A DNA stretch of 64,000 bases from BOG-1184 sp964651515 (GCA_964651515.1 CAZYYB010000003.1:33642-97641), one strand, 5' to 3'. Shown: positions 25,662 to 34,272, counted from the first letter of the stretch. Translations and numbers: made by a program. The notes: generated by a model not told the origin, from the letters alone.

Positions 25662-26582
25662 TTACTCGAGGGTCTCGCGAATATAGTAGTGCTGATGCGG
25701 CGACATGCGGACCAGCATCTCGGCGAGAAAACCGAAGGAAAAGAACTGAATGCCGACGATAACGGCGCCCAGCGAGAGCAGCATGAGCGGCCGAAGATGC
25801 AGGGACCCGCTCCTGATCCACTGGATCCCGAACCAGCCGAGCACGAGGCCGCCGGCCCCGATGAGGAGCATCGCAATGAGTCCGAAAAAATGCAACGGGC
25901 TGCGGAGGTAGCGGCGAAGGAACAGGAGCGCCAGGAGGTCGAGGAATCCGCGGATGAATTTGTTGAATCCGTACTTGCTTCTGCCGAATTTGCGCTCATG
26001 GTGGGTGACCGGAATCTCGGCCACCCGCCAGCCGTCCCAATGCGCGAGAACCGGCAGATAGCGGTGCCGCTCACCGTAGATTTCGAGGCTCTTCGCGGTT
26101 TCGGCCCGGTAGGCCTTGAGACCGCAGTTGAAGTCGTGCAGTTTGACCCCGGCAAGAATCGACGTGGCGAAGTTCCAGATCCGGGAGGGAATCGTGAAAC
26201 TGGCCGGATCGTGCCGGATTTTTTTCCATCCGGATACCAGATCGTACCCCTCGCTCAGCTTCGCCCGCAGCGCCGGAATGGCGGCAGGGTCATCCTGCAG
26301 GTCGGCATCCATGGTGACGATGATCTCGCCCCGGGCCGCCGCAATCCCCACCGACAGCCCTGCCGCCTTGCCCCAGTTGCGGTTGAAGCGGACGGCGCGA
26401 ATCTGCGTGTAGCGGGCCTTGAGCGAGCGGATGACATCGAAGGAGCCGTCGGTGCTGCCGTCATCGACAAAAATTATTTCGTAGGAGTAGCCCTCCGCCT
26501 CCATCACCGTCGCAATGGCTTCGACGAGCGGCGTAAGACTCTCCTGCTCGTTGAAGAGAGGAATGACGATGGAAAGTTTCAT
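25662..26582 (-). CDS. GT2-family polyisoprenyl-phosphate glycosyltransferase (DPM1/GtrB/ArnC-like)
   Basis: 306 residues from the ATG at 26582. GT-A domain: KLSIVIPLFNEQESL, DDGSTDGSFDV, the DADLQDDP metal motif, and FNCGLKAYRAE. Two C-terminal transmembrane helices (around 245-265 and 275-297) follow a FRRYLRSPLHF-like amphipathic region, as in GtrB. It would load a sugar onto undecaprenyl phosphate at the inner face of the membrane. Operon with the GT9 gene. Confidence 0.9.
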   Translation of the reverse strand: MKLSIVIPLFNEQESLTPLVEAIATVMEAEGYSYEIIFVDDGSTDGSFDVIRSLKARYTQIRAVRFNRNWGKAAGLSVGIAAARGEIIVTMDADLQDDPAAIPALRAKLSEGYDLVSGWKKIRHDPASFTIPSRIWNFATSILAGVKLHDFNCGLKAYRAETAKSLEIYGERHRYLPVLAHWDGWRVAEIPVTHHERKFGRSKYGFNKFIRGFLDLLALLFLRRYLRSPLHFFGLIAMLLIGAGGLVLGWFGIQWIRSGSLHLRPLMLLSLGAVIVGIQFFSFGFLAEMLVRMSPHQHYYIRETLE

Positions 26583-26834
26583 GGCTGACCTCTCTGAAAT
26601 GGAAAATGTACGAGAGCCCCTCCGGGAGATACCGTGAGAAGCATGCCCCCGACCGAAGTATAGGACCGCATTATTCTCTGAGCGTTTAAAAATATGATAC
26701 CGGCGGGGCAACGACAAAAAGGTAATGGCGGGCAAAAAAACGAGAAGGGGAGAGTACACAAGCTTCAGCACTGGACAATAAGGCTATCACTATCCCGCTC
26801 CCTGTGCCCTATCTCTCCTTCTCTTCTTCCTCAA

Positions 26835-27281
26835 CTACGATTCGATCTTTACCTCGATCTCTTTCGTTTTCGACCGGATCTCACCGGTTTTTTTCAAGCT
26901 TACTTCCAGCACGCCGTTTTTATAAACCGCGTCGATACTGTTCGGATCCACGTTTTCCGGCAGCGTAAAAGTTCGCTGAAAGGCCCCGTACGACCGCTCG
27001 AAATGGCCGTAGGCACCCTCCTGCTCCTGCTTTTCCTCCTTCTTTTCACCGCTCAAGGAAAGCGTCGTTCCCTCAATCTCGACCTTGATATCCTCCCGTT
27101 TCATTCCCGGCAGGTCCGCCTTTATGCAGAATTGCTTCTTCTCTTCCACAATATCTACCTTCGGCCACATCCTGCCCGAAACGTTCCGGTCGCTCATGCT
27201 GAAAAACGGCTCATTAAAAAAGTCTTCCAGCAAACTGCGCATCGCAGTAAGCGGACGTTCATAGGTAACGGGTAGCAACAT
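26835..27281 (-). CDS. Small heat-shock protein Hsp20 (alpha-crystallin family)
   Basis: 148 residues. N-terminal arm (SLLEDFFNEPFFSM), alpha-crystallin domain about residues 40-135 (WPKVDIVEEKKQFCIKADLPGMKREDIKVEIEG; FERSYGAFQRTFTLPENVD; the GVLEVSLKK signature), and a C-terminal tail IEVKIES. It is an ATP-independent holdase against aggregation. GAAGGAGG lies before the ATG. The only promoter seen upstream is of sigma-54 type (27341-27356), not a sigma-32 or CIRCE element. Confidence 0.94.
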   Translation of the reverse strand: MLLPVTYERPLTAMRSLLEDFFNEPFFSMSDRNVSGRMWPKVDIVEEKKQFCIKADLPGMKREDIKVEIEGTTLSLSGEKKEEKQEQEGAYGHFERSYGAFQRTFTLPENVDPNSIDAVYKNGVLEVSLKKTGEIRSKTKEIEVKIES

Positions 27282-27340
27282 ACTCAGCCTCCTTCATCAT
27301 GACATTCAGGCTTCTCCCCTCTCACCTGTTTCAATAAATG

Positions 27341-27356
27341 TGCAAATTGCATGCCT
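27341..27356 (-). promoter_or_regulatory. Sigma-54 promoter of hsp20
   Basis: Minus strand AGGCATG-CAAT-TTGCA with 10 nt between -24 GG and -12 GC. The start is predicted near 27331, 50 nt before the hsp20 ATG. Confidence 0.72.
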
Positions 27357-27417
27357 GCGGCACCCCCCCGGCCGAGACGCCAATGACCAATTTCCGGCCT
27401 CCTAGAGCAGCACCGGG

Positions 27418-27447
27418 ATCCGGTTTTGCAATTTCGGAACCGCGGAT
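27418..27447. promoter_or_regulatory. Inverted repeat between two divergent sigma-54 promoters
   Basis: ATCCGGTT...AACCGcGGAT (8-9 bp arms, one bulge, 12-nt loop) lies 62 nt from the hsp20 promoter and 118 nt from the isomerase promoter. An activator (enhancer) site would be expected here; the assignment is a guess. Confidence 0.3.
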
Positions 27448-27564
27448 GAAAAATGGGGAGCGTGACGATCACCCGACCGGCGTTTCGGGGCCGGTTTCTG
27501 ACGCACCCTACCGGAAGGCGCACATTGCGGCGCAGGGGTTTTATGGTCACCAGCCTTACCACTA

Positions 27565-27580
27565 TGGCATGCATCTTGCA
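27565..27580 (+). promoter_or_regulatory. Sigma-54 promoter of the TIM-barrel isomerase gene
   Basis: TGGCATG-CATC-TTGCA, 10 nt between GG and GC; identical to the local consensus. The start is predicted near 27592, 62 nt before the ATG at 27654. Confidence 0.75.
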
Positions 27581-27653
27581 AAATCGAATTTTTTCCTGTA
27601 ATGAACCGGCAAAGTTCCGTCTTTTGTGCGCATCGAGGAACGGGAGGTGCGGT

Positions 27654-28532
27654 ATGATTGATTGGCCGATCGGACTCTCGACGGGCTGCTTTTCCCGCAC
27701 AAGTATTTTTGAGTGCGCCGAGCCGATCCTGCAGCACGGTTTCAGCATGATCGAGGTATGTTCGTCTCCGGAGCATCTCGATTATCACGATAGTGCTGCC
27801 GTCAAGGATGCCGCCTTCATGGTCAAGCGCCTGGGTCTGGAAACCTACTCTTTTCACGCTCCCTACACCAAGGATATCGATCTCGCGTCGCCGGTCAAGT
27901 CCGAACGGGATTACGCACGCGAAGAACTTCTGGCGGCCGCGGATGCCGCCGCCGAATTCAACGCCCGGTATCTCGTCGTCCATCCGGGACCCGACAAGGG
28001 GCTCTCCACCGAATCCACCGAGCGGTTTGAACGCCTGAAGAGTGCCGCGCAGACGCTCAACAGCGTGTGCGAAAAATGCCTGGAGCACGGCATCGTGGTG
28101 GTGATCGAAAACATGCTGCCGAATCTTTTTCCCGGCGGTGTGCGGGAGCTCTTATGGATGCTGGGGGCTATCTCGTATGCCGATATCGGCACCTGTTTCG
28201 ACACCGGCCATGCCTTTCTGGCCGGCGAGGTAGCGCACTACCTTCACCGGATGTCGGGTCACCTTCGCATGGTTCATGCGGATGACAACCACGGAACTGC
28301 CGATGATCACCTCGGGGTCGGCGAGGGCGCCATCGACTGGATGAAAATCATTGCCCAGATCTCCCGATTCGGCTTTCACGGCGGGATCATTCTCGAACTT
28401 GCGGCGCGGGAGGCCGGGGACGGTGAAGCGGTCCTCACCCGCGCCGGAGAGTCACGCCACATGTTGCGCACGATCTTCCGGACACTCGATCTCGCCGATT
28501 TGCAGCCGATGGCCGGGCCTTCACCTGCCTGA
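27654..28532 (+). CDS. Sugar-phosphate isomerase/epimerase (xylose-isomerase-like TIM barrel)
   Basis: 292 residues from the ATG at 27654 (GGGAGG eight bases upstream). AP_endonuc_2 family barrel: IGLSTGCFS at the first strand, SFHAPY, LVVHPGP, VVIENMLPN (metal-ligand Glu), GTCFDTGHAF (Asp/His), MVHADDNHG (His/Asp) and IILELA (Glu), which together give a divalent metal site. Members include sugar isomerases, inosose dehydratases and endonuclease IV; the substrate here cannot be told. Behind its own sigma-54 promoter, divergent from hsp20, which suggests a stress or starvation role. Confidence 0.85.
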   Translation: MIDWPIGLSTGCFSRTSIFECAEPILQHGFSMIEVCSSPEHLDYHDSAAVKDAAFMVKRLGLETYSFHAPYTKDIDLASPVKSERDYAREELLAAADAAAEFNARYLVVHPGPDKGLSTESTERFERLKSAAQTLNSVCEKCLEHGIVVVIENMLPNLFPGGVRELLWMLGAISYADIGTCFDTGHAFLAGEVAHYLHRMSGHLRMVHADDNHGTADDHLGVGEGAIDWMKIIAQISRFGFHGGIILELAAREAGDGEAVLTRAGESRHMLRTIFRTLDLADLQPMAGPSPA

Positions 28533-28553
28533 GTCGGCGAGAGAAGCGGAAGA

Positions 28554-30155
28554 TCACCTTCCTGCATTGTAGGCGACGTAGAAGGAATTATCGCCCCGCA
28601 CAACGAGGAACATCACCGCGTCCCCCTCTTTAAGGCTCCCGGTTGCCTTGACAAACTGGTCGATGTCCCGAACGGGAACGGATTCACGGTCGCGCACCTT
28701 GACTTCAGCAATAACATCTCCCTCTTTGAGAAGATTGGCGACTTCATCGAATTTCGGATCGACCGCAGTGACGACCACCCCGGTGACCGAATCGCCGAGG
28801 GCGTAACGCTCGCGCAGCTCGGGAGTCGGGTTCGACAGCGTGAGACCCAGCTGTCCCACGACCCGCGTCGTCGCTTCGTTCGGCTGCCCGCGGGATGAGC
28901 CGCCGGCCATGCCGGTTATTGCCCCTTCATTCCTCGTTCCGATGGTTATCTGGAGCTGGAGCTCCTTAGCGTCGCGAAATATGGTGATTGGGACCCGAGA
29001 TCCGGGTTCGAGCACCGCGACGCTGTTTCGAAGGTAATTGCCGCTCGTTACCGATTGGCCGTTAATCGACAGGATAACATCCCCGCGTTTGATACCGGCC
29101 TTGTCGGCCGGCTGGTTCCGGTATACCTCGCCGACGAGTACCCCTTCCCGCACGCCGAGATTGAGCGCCTCGCGAGTTGCCTGATCGATGTCCTGGATCG
29201 AAACGCCGATCCAGCCGCGGACGACTTCGCCCCGGTAGATAAGTTCCTCCATGATCTGCCGGGCCATATTGATCGGTATGGCGAACCCGATCCCCATGTA
29301 GCCGCCCGAACTCGAATAGATGAGCGTATTGATCCCGATAACCTCTCCATCGATATCGACCAGCGCACCTCCGGAATTCCCCGGATTTATTGCGGCATCG
29401 GTTTGTATAAAGTTCTGGTATTTTTGTGGACCTTCGACCGTCCGGTTCAAGGCCGAAATAATACCGGCCGTGACCGTGGAAGTCAGGCTGAACGGGTTCC
29501 CCACGGCAAGCGCCCAGTCCCCGGCTCGAAGGTTATCGGAGTTCCCCAGGTAAGCTACCGGCAGACCGTCGACATGTTCTTTGATTTTTAAAACGGCGAC
29601 GTCGGAGAGCGAATCGCTTCCAACGACCTCGCCCCGGAACTGTCGGCCATCATGAAGTTTGACGGCAATCTCACTTGCGCCGAAAACTACATGGTAATTG
29701 GTAAGAATATAGCCGTTTTTCGAGACAATTACCCCGCATCCGAGGCCCTGTTCGCGATACTCCCTCTTTTCCATCCCCTGAGGGGCTCGCCGTTTTTTCC
29801 GGTTATCCTGAGGATTGCCGAAAAAAAAATCGAAAGGGCTTTCACCCGAAAATGGATCGCCGAACAACTGGCCGAACGGATTGTTGCCGTAAATAACGGT
29901 ATCGATTTTTGTCGGGATAACCGATACGACGGTGGGAATGATCGTTTCCGCAATATCGGCGAAGATGGTTTTAAAGGGACCGAGATTACCCGTTTTGCCT
30001 TTCAGCGGATTTTCCGGCGCACCAAATTCGAGGCTTCCTTTCGCCGGATGTTTGGCATCGGCGAAAGAACACCGGCTGCCGAAGAACATTGAGCTGGTGA
30101 CCAGAAGGCAAAGACCCGCCCCCATGAGCGACAGGCGAATCCGGTTGCGGCCCAT
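28554..30155 (-). CDS. Periplasmic serine protease of the HtrA/DegQ family
   Basis: 533 residues from the ATG at 30155 (AAAGGGGG upstream; an in-frame ATG at 30209 is rejected). N-terminal signal (SLMGAGLCLLVTSSMFFGS), a long linker, then a trypsin-like domain with His155 (TNYHVV), Asp185 (SDVAVLK) and Ser261 (NPGNSGGAL), and two PDZ domains (about residues 330-420 and 440-530). A 25-residue Phe/Gly-rich segment (NNPFGQLFGDPFSGESPFDF) precedes the protease and resembles the Q-linker of DegP. It degrades or refolds envelope proteins. A candidate sigma-54 promoter lies 50 nt upstream. Confidence 0.93.
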   Translation of the reverse strand: MGRNRIRLSLMGAGLCLLVTSSMFFGSRCSFADAKHPAKGSLEFGAPENPLKGKTGNLGPFKTIFADIAETIIPTVVSVIPTKIDTVIYGNNPFGQLFGDPFSGESPFDFFFGNPQDNRKKRRAPQGMEKREYREQGLGCGVIVSKNGYILTNYHVVFGASEIAVKLHDGRQFRGEVVGSDSLSDVAVLKIKEHVDGLPVAYLGNSDNLRAGDWALAVGNPFSLTSTVTAGIISALNRTVEGPQKYQNFIQTDAAINPGNSGGALVDIDGEVIGINTLIYSSSGGYMGIGFAIPINMARQIMEELIYRGEVVRGWIGVSIQDIDQATREALNLGVREGVLVGEVYRNQPADKAGIKRGDVILSINGQSVTSGNYLRNSVAVLEPGSRVPITIFRDAKELQLQITIGTRNEGAITGMAGGSSRGQPNEATTRVVGQLGLTLSNPTPELRERYALGDSVTGVVVTAVDPKFDEVANLLKEGDVIAEVKVRDRESVPVRDIDQFVKATGSLKEGDAVMFLVVRGDNSFYVAYNAGR

Positions 30156-30204
30156 AGGTCCCCCTTTCTCCGGTGAGGGATCGATTCGAAGGGATAACAC
30201 GAAA

Positions 30205-30220
30205 TGCAATTATCATTCCA
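30205..30220 (-). promoter_or_regulatory. Candidate sigma-54 promoter of htrA
   Basis: Minus strand TGGAATG-ATAA-TTGCA; spacing of GG and GC is exactly 10 nt, but the -24 box departs at two positions from TGGCACG. It is 50 nt upstream of the start codon, which is the same distance as for hsp20. Confidence 0.5.
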
Positions 30221-30311
30221 CCGGGGCGGAAGAAAATAGTACCGGAGAAGTCTCGCTCCGTTTCCGGAGATTTTCTATCGAAAGAGGGGGTTCGGGCGGC
30301 GGGCTACTATG

Positions 30312-30686
30312 CTATTGAGGCAGAATATGGAGATTCTGCAGCATCTCCTTGATCTTTTGCGGAGAGACCGGTTTTTCGAGGTAGTAATTCGCCCCGAGTT
30401 CAAAAACCTTTTCACGCGTATCGTTCTTACCGTAGGCGGTGAGAACGATAATGGTACAATGCGACTGCAATCTTTTGGTTTCCCTGATAACCTCAAATCC
30501 CTCGATCGTCGTTGCATCCGACAGTCGCAGATCCGCGATGACGGCATGGTACTCATTCTGCCCCAGATAAGCCCTGGCTTCCTCCAACGACTGCGCGGTA
30601 TCCACCGAAACGCTGGGAACGCTCAATACCTTTTTAAAGGCAAACAGGATCGCATCCTCATCTTCGACAAGAAGAATTTTGCCCAT
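30312..30686 (-). CDS. Stand-alone response-regulator receiver protein (CheY-like)
   Basis: 124 residues from the ATG at 30686, the first start that opens the receiver fold (an in-frame ATG lies at 30710). Acidic pocket EDED near the N-terminus (LLVEDEDAI), phosphoacceptor Asp in IADLRLSD, Thr/Ala in LTAYGKND and Lys in YLEKPVSPQKI. It has no output domain, so it must work by protein contact. The histidine kinase at 32308 is 1.6 kb away on the other strand and is a plausible but unproven partner. Confidence 0.87.
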   Translation of the reverse strand: MGKILLVEDEDAILFAFKKVLSVPSVSVDTAQSLEEARAYLGQNEYHAVIADLRLSDATTIEGFEVIRETKRLQSHCTIIVLTAYGKNDTREKVFELGANYYLEKPVSPQKIKEMLQNLHILPQ

Positions 30687-31137
30687 CCGGTTGACCATCA
30701 CTACCATCATCCTTTGCAGCTATAAGCAGTTACCGGGAGAGCGGGCAGATCGCTCCTCCGTCATTAATCGAACACGTCGCCTTCCGCCGAACAATGGAGG
30801 CGAAAAATATAAAAGTCCCCTTGAAAAAGCAAGGTATTTCTTTAAAAAGTATACAATGCCGGTATCTCCCGCTTCAAGAATTAATGTCGAAAACAATTAA
30901 CAATGTCAATGTTTGCCCAGCCCTCACCCCGCAGGCCGGGGCGGTTGTTATTTCTGCACAATAATTCCCGGAAATGCAAAATTCATCCGCCGGCGATACG
31001 GAAATTTTGCTGTAGATTAAGTTTTTCGATGTGACTTTCATGGCATAAAGATTGCTTTTTTAGCTGGAGTGAGGGATGAGGGGGTTTTCTTAATAATGCG
31101 AAAACAGAGAATTGGATCTTCAGCAAGGACGCAACAA
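30687..31137. other. Intergenic region between divergent genes
   Basis: A 451-nt stretch without a supported gene. It holds a perfect 8-bp inverted repeat, GCAAAATT...AATTTTGC (30976-31010), followed by a sigma-54 promoter at 31041. The upstream part (30720-30960) shows nothing I can interpret. Confidence 0.6.
31041..31056 (+). promoter_or_regulatory. Sigma-54 promoter of the small Cys-rich protein
   Basis: TGGCATA-AAGA-TTGCT, GG and GC 10 nt apart. The start is predicted near 31067, about 70 nt upstream of the ATG at 31138. An inverted repeat with GCAAAATT arms ends 30 nt before it and may be an activator site. Confidence 0.68.
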
Positions 31138-31368
31138 ATGTCGGAAAAAAGGAAGATTTGCAGCGTTCAGTGTGAATCGTATGCACAGTGTGCCGCGAGA
31201 ACGAGGGTGCTGGTGAATTACTGTGGGGCCAACAATAAAGGAATGGGACAAAAAATTCATGCTGCTTTTACTGCATGCGCGGTTCAAAAGAACCTGCTGC
31301 ATAAAATGTCGTTGCAGCGGCGGTATTTCGGCTCCGAGGCGGAAGCCGGGGAAGTCCGCGCCGCTTAG
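31138..31368 (+). CDS. Small cysteine-rich protein, unknown
   Basis: 76 residues from the ATG at 31138 (AAGGA eight bases upstream); the frame is also open back to a GTG at 31069. It carries five Cys: CSVQCESYAQC near the N-terminus (C-x3-C-x5-C), then NYCGANN and FTACAVQKN. The spacing suggests a metal or Fe-S site or disulfides; the protein has no signal peptide. I recognise no family. It sits behind a sigma-54 promoter and 50 nt ahead of a ferritin-like protein, so the two are probably co-expressed. Confidence 0.55.
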   Translation: MSEKRKICSVQCESYAQCAARTRVLVNYCGANNKGMGQKIHAAFTACAVQKNLLHKMSLQRRYFGSEAEAGEVRAA

Positions 31369-31418
31369 AAGAGGGGGAGAGCGTGGTTCATGAAAGTTGA
31401 ACTCAGCGAGGGAATGAA

Positions 31419-31958
31419 ATGGAAGCGATTGAGAAAAAAAATGTTCCGGGAATAGATCGATGGCGAACAAAGGGGGGGGGTGTCTATGATGCCTTCACGA
31501 TGACGAGGGAAGATCCCGCATTCGGAAATTTTTTATGGTTCGTCGCACGACGCCGGATTCAGGAGGAAGCAGAATCGTATGAAGCACTTGCCGCGATTGC
31601 CATAGGTCGAAGTGTAAAGGAATTTTTTTCCAAAATGGCCGATGTGAAGACTCGGGAAGCGGAGAAGCTTGAAGAGAACGCGCAAACCGATTGCCTTGTC
31701 GCGGAGGGCGAGGAAAGCACTCCGCAATCTCCCCCGGAGCGGAACAGCAGGGGAAGCGAGGTCATCAGCAGCATGGAAGAAGCCTGCCGGCTCGCCCTGC
31801 GGTTTGAAGTTGCAAATTACTGCCTCCATATTCATCTCGCCGAGCTGGAGGAGAATGCCGCCACAAGACGACTTTTTCTTTTTCTTGTCCAGATTCACAA
31901 AGCAAACCTGCAGTTCATTGAGAAGACGCTGCAGGAGGCAACCGGAACGAAGTATTAA
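31419..31958 (+). CDS. Ferritin-like (rubrerythrin-type) protein with degenerate diiron site
   Basis: 179 residues. Two helical hairpins resemble rubrerythrin or ferritin-like domains: EEAESYEALAAIAIGRSVKEFFSKMADVKTREAEKLEEN (49-87) and FEVANYCLHIHLAELEENAATRRLFLFLVQIHKANLQFIEKTL (129-171). The ExxH ligand motifs, normally one per hairpin, are not intact: the first has no His, and the second keeps His160 but has Val157 in place of Glu. The diiron centre is therefore probably absent. Follows the Cys-rich gene on the same strand under the same promoter. Confidence 0.55.
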   Translation: MEAIEKKNVPGIDRWRTKGGGVYDAFTMTREDPAFGNFLWFVARRRIQEEAESYEALAAIAIGRSVKEFFSKMADVKTREAEKLEENAQTDCLVAEGEESTPQSPPERNSRGSEVISSMEEACRLALRFEVANYCLHIHLAELEENAATRRLFLFLVQIHKANLQFIEKTLQEATGTKY

Positions 31959-32016
31959 GCAGCGGCCGCCGGGGCGGAGGGATGACGAGAATTCTTGAGT
32001 GGTAGGGAGACCGGTT

Positions 32017-32166
32017 AAGAACTGACTTCATGTTCACTCCATTAACTGCTCGATTCGATCGATAGGCCTTTGTAGAGGGAGAACATCCTTGAGGGTAACT
32101 CCAAAAGGGTGGCGGCAACGGAGGCGTGCGATAAGGTCGGGAAAGGGAGATGAGAGGTCAGTTCTT
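32017..32166 (+). other. 150-nt element with 13-bp terminal inverted repeats (ncRNA or MITE candidate)
   Basis: AAGAACTGACTTC (32017-32029) pairs with GAGGTCAGTTCTT (32154-32166), 13 bp with one G-U, and is followed directly by a run of Ts. As RNA it would be a long closed stem with an internal 124-nt domain and a U tract, i.e. a structured transcript end; as DNA it looks like a small inverted-repeat element. It occupies the middle of the 349-nt gap before the histidine kinase, which is otherwise empty. Confidence 0.5.
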
Positions 32167-32307
32167 TTTTTATTGGTAGCTTTTTTGTGCAAAGCGAGAG
32201 AGGCTTCAGGATGATTTTCGCTAATCCCCCTGAGAGGACGAATCCTGATTTCACCAATCTCGATGATGCCGCGCTTTATGCCTGCCGTCAGGTAAGAGCA
32301 TCTCCGC

Positions 32308-33777
32308 ATGAAGCATTCCCGGTTTGAAGAACTAAGGCGGGGGGGGAGAGGGTTGTTCCTTGCCGGAGCGGGGGGAATGCTCGCTCCCTATCTCTTTTTT
32401 ATTGCCGGACTGATCTTGCGATGGTCGCCACCGACAATGGTGATTGTACCCTCGGTCCTTTTTTTGATTTCGCTCGGCGTCATGGTTTTCCTTTCGAGAA
32501 TCATCGTCGCCGACCGGACCCATGTTGAAACCGAGGAAATTCTTCGTGCAAACGAGCGTCTGCGAACCGAAATCAGTGAACGCGGGAAAGCCGAAGAAGC
32601 GCTTTTAAAACGTCAGCAGGCGCTGGAACTCATTTACGCGATTGAAACTACCTGTTCAAAATCACCCTTCGACGCGGATGGCCGGATCGCCGTCGCGATC
32701 GGTACCATTCTTGGTCTCGACTATGCAGCGGTAGGGCGCATCAAAAACGGGATATTCAAGGCCCACTCCTGGACCAGGAATAAAGGACTGCTTCACAACC
32801 GACGGACCCGGATCGAGGCTCATCCCTGCGGCGTGGCATACCGCGAAAAACGCACCTGTCAGTTCTCCGGGGACCTCGGTGCCCGGTTCCCGGGGGAACT
32901 CTCGTTCGCCGGCGAAAAATATGGATCCTATCTCGGGGTACCGATTTTAAGCACCGGCGGGACGGTGCTCGGCGTTATCTGTGCCATGAGTTTCGCCGGG
33001 AAAACTTATTCCGACTATGAATTTCACCTGATAGAGATTTTTGCCCGCTATATCGCCCATGAGATCGATCACGAAGCCATGCGGGAAGAGCTGCGGGTCG
33101 CCCATGAGATGAACCTTCTCGGCAGCATTACTGCGGGCGTTGCCCATGAGGTGCGCAACCCGCTGAACGGCATACTTGCAATAAGCGAAGCGTTGTTCGC
33201 CGGCCTCGGCGACAAGGAAGAGTACCTGCCGTATCTCGGACACATCAAAAACCAGGTAGACCGGTTATCGGCCCTTATGAAGGATCTTCTCGACCTCGGG
33301 AAGCCGCTCTCGTCGTCGACCTTCGTCCCGGTTTCGATTGACGGAACAATCGCCGAGGCCATAGACTCGTTTCGTCAATCATCACGGCATAAAAACCGTA
33401 CGGTGGCAATTGAAACGGTTCCATCATGCGTACCCTGCAGGGTCATGGCCGATGCCGCCAAACTTCACCAGGTCATCTTCAACCTCATCGAAAACGCCTG
33501 CGATCACAGCACCGACGACGGTCGTATAGTGCTCGAAGTCGTGAAACCGGAGACATCGCATGTTACCGTCCGTATTATCGATAACGGTTCCGGTATCGCC
33601 GTCGACCATCTTCCGCGGGTATTTGAGCCGTTCTTCACAACAAGGAAAGGCGGAACCGGGCTGGGTCTTTCCATAGTGAGACATATCGTCGCCCTGCACG
33701 GCGGAACGATCACGCTTTCGAATAACACTCCCCTTCCCGGTCTCACCGCCGCGGTCCGCCTTCCGTCGCTCGACTGA
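32308..33777 (+). CDS. Membrane sensor histidine kinase with GAF domain
   Basis: 489 residues. Two N-terminal transmembrane helices (about 17-37 and 44-64), a short coiled coil (VETEEILRANERLRTEISERGKAEEAL), a GAF-like domain (about 105-255, e.g. YGSYLGVPILSTGGTVLGVICAMS), and a kinase core: H-box GVAHEVRNPLNGI, N-box NLIENACDHS, G1 DNGSGI and G2 GGTGLGLSIV. The H-box is of the NtrB/AtoS type, which often phosphorylates NtrC-like sigma-54 activators. No such activator is in the window. Sits next to several genes with sigma-54 promoters. Confidence 0.92.
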   Translation: MKHSRFEELRRGGRGLFLAGAGGMLAPYLFFIAGLILRWSPPTMVIVPSVLFLISLGVMVFLSRIIVADRTHVETEEILRANERLRTEISERGKAEEALLKRQQALELIYAIETTCSKSPFDADGRIAVAIGTILGLDYAAVGRIKNGIFKAHSWTRNKGLLHNRRTRIEAHPCGVAYREKRTCQFSGDLGARFPGELSFAGEKYGSYLGVPILSTGGTVLGVICAMSFAGKTYSDYEFHLIEIFARYIAHEIDHEAMREELRVAHEMNLLGSITAGVAHEVRNPLNGILAISEALFAGLGDKEEYLPYLGHIKNQVDRLSALMKDLLDLGKPLSSSTFVPVSIDGTIAEAIDSFRQSSRHKNRTVAIETVPSCVPCRVMADAAKLHQVIFNLIENACDHSTDDGRIVLEVVKPETSHVTVRIIDNGSGIAVDHLPRVFEPFFTTRKGGTGLGLSIVRHIVALHGGTITLSNNTPLPGLTAAVRLPSLD

Positions 33778-33812
33778 GAACATTGCTGTCCGACCCGGGA
33801 GTCGGCCGTGAC

Positions 33813-34244
33813 TCATAGATCAAGAATCACCGCGGCGAACCATTCGTCGTTTTTTTTCTCCACCGAAAGGCGATGCAGGGTCACGGCCTTTACATCGACG
33901 CAAAGCCGATGCCGCGCCGGGTCGATCGGCTCACCGACGGCCGTCGCGGCGCAGTGAAGATCGCCATCGCCGCCGCGGATTGACAAACTTCGGATGCGGA
34001 GCAGCAGCCGCCGGGCATCCTTGAAAAAGATCAGTTCCTGGAGAAGGCTCCAGAGAAGAAGATCGAACCCGTTCCCGGATACCGCCAGCTTGAGCTCCTG
34101 CTCGGGCATCACCTCCTCGATGTTCTCAACCATGACGTTGATCGTTGCGTCGGCCGCCGCGATGAAGAGCTCCTCAAGGCTCCTGCCGCGCGCTTCAAAG
34201 GCTATGTCCGCGAAGGCTATATCCCGCTCATAACGATAGGGCAT
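33813..34244 (-). CDS. Archease
   Basis: 143 residues from the ATG at 34244, seven bases after AAAGGAG; an in-frame ATG at 34286 would overlap rtcB. SHS2-fold family: the N-terminus PYRYERDIAFADIAFEARGRSLEELFIAAADA is the archease signature, followed by LLLWSLLQELIFFKDA and ending in AAVILDL. Archease activates RtcB by promoting guanylylation and multiple turnover. It follows rtcB by 28 nt and completes the RNA-ligation pair. Confidence 0.93.
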   Translation of the reverse strand: MPYRYERDIAFADIAFEARGRSLEELFIAAADATINVMVENIEEVMPEQELKLAVSGNGFDLLLWSLLQELIFFKDARRLLLRIRSLSIRGGDGDLHCAATAVGEPIDPARHRLCVDVKAVTLHRLSVEKKNDEWFAAVILDL

Positions 34245-34272
34245 TGCAAGACTCCTTTGCAAGGACGGGGCG

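Noticed and set aside
24578..26155. A 525-codon frame that would extend the GT9 gene upstream
   Set aside because: The extra 165 codons lie antiphase inside the GT2 gene and are low-complexity Ser/Arg; the GT9 fold starts at MKILCLCPIG.
32034..32309. Minus-strand frames over the element before the histidine kinase
   Set aside because: Two different frames are open over the same inverted-repeat region, with no ribosome site and no recognisable domain.
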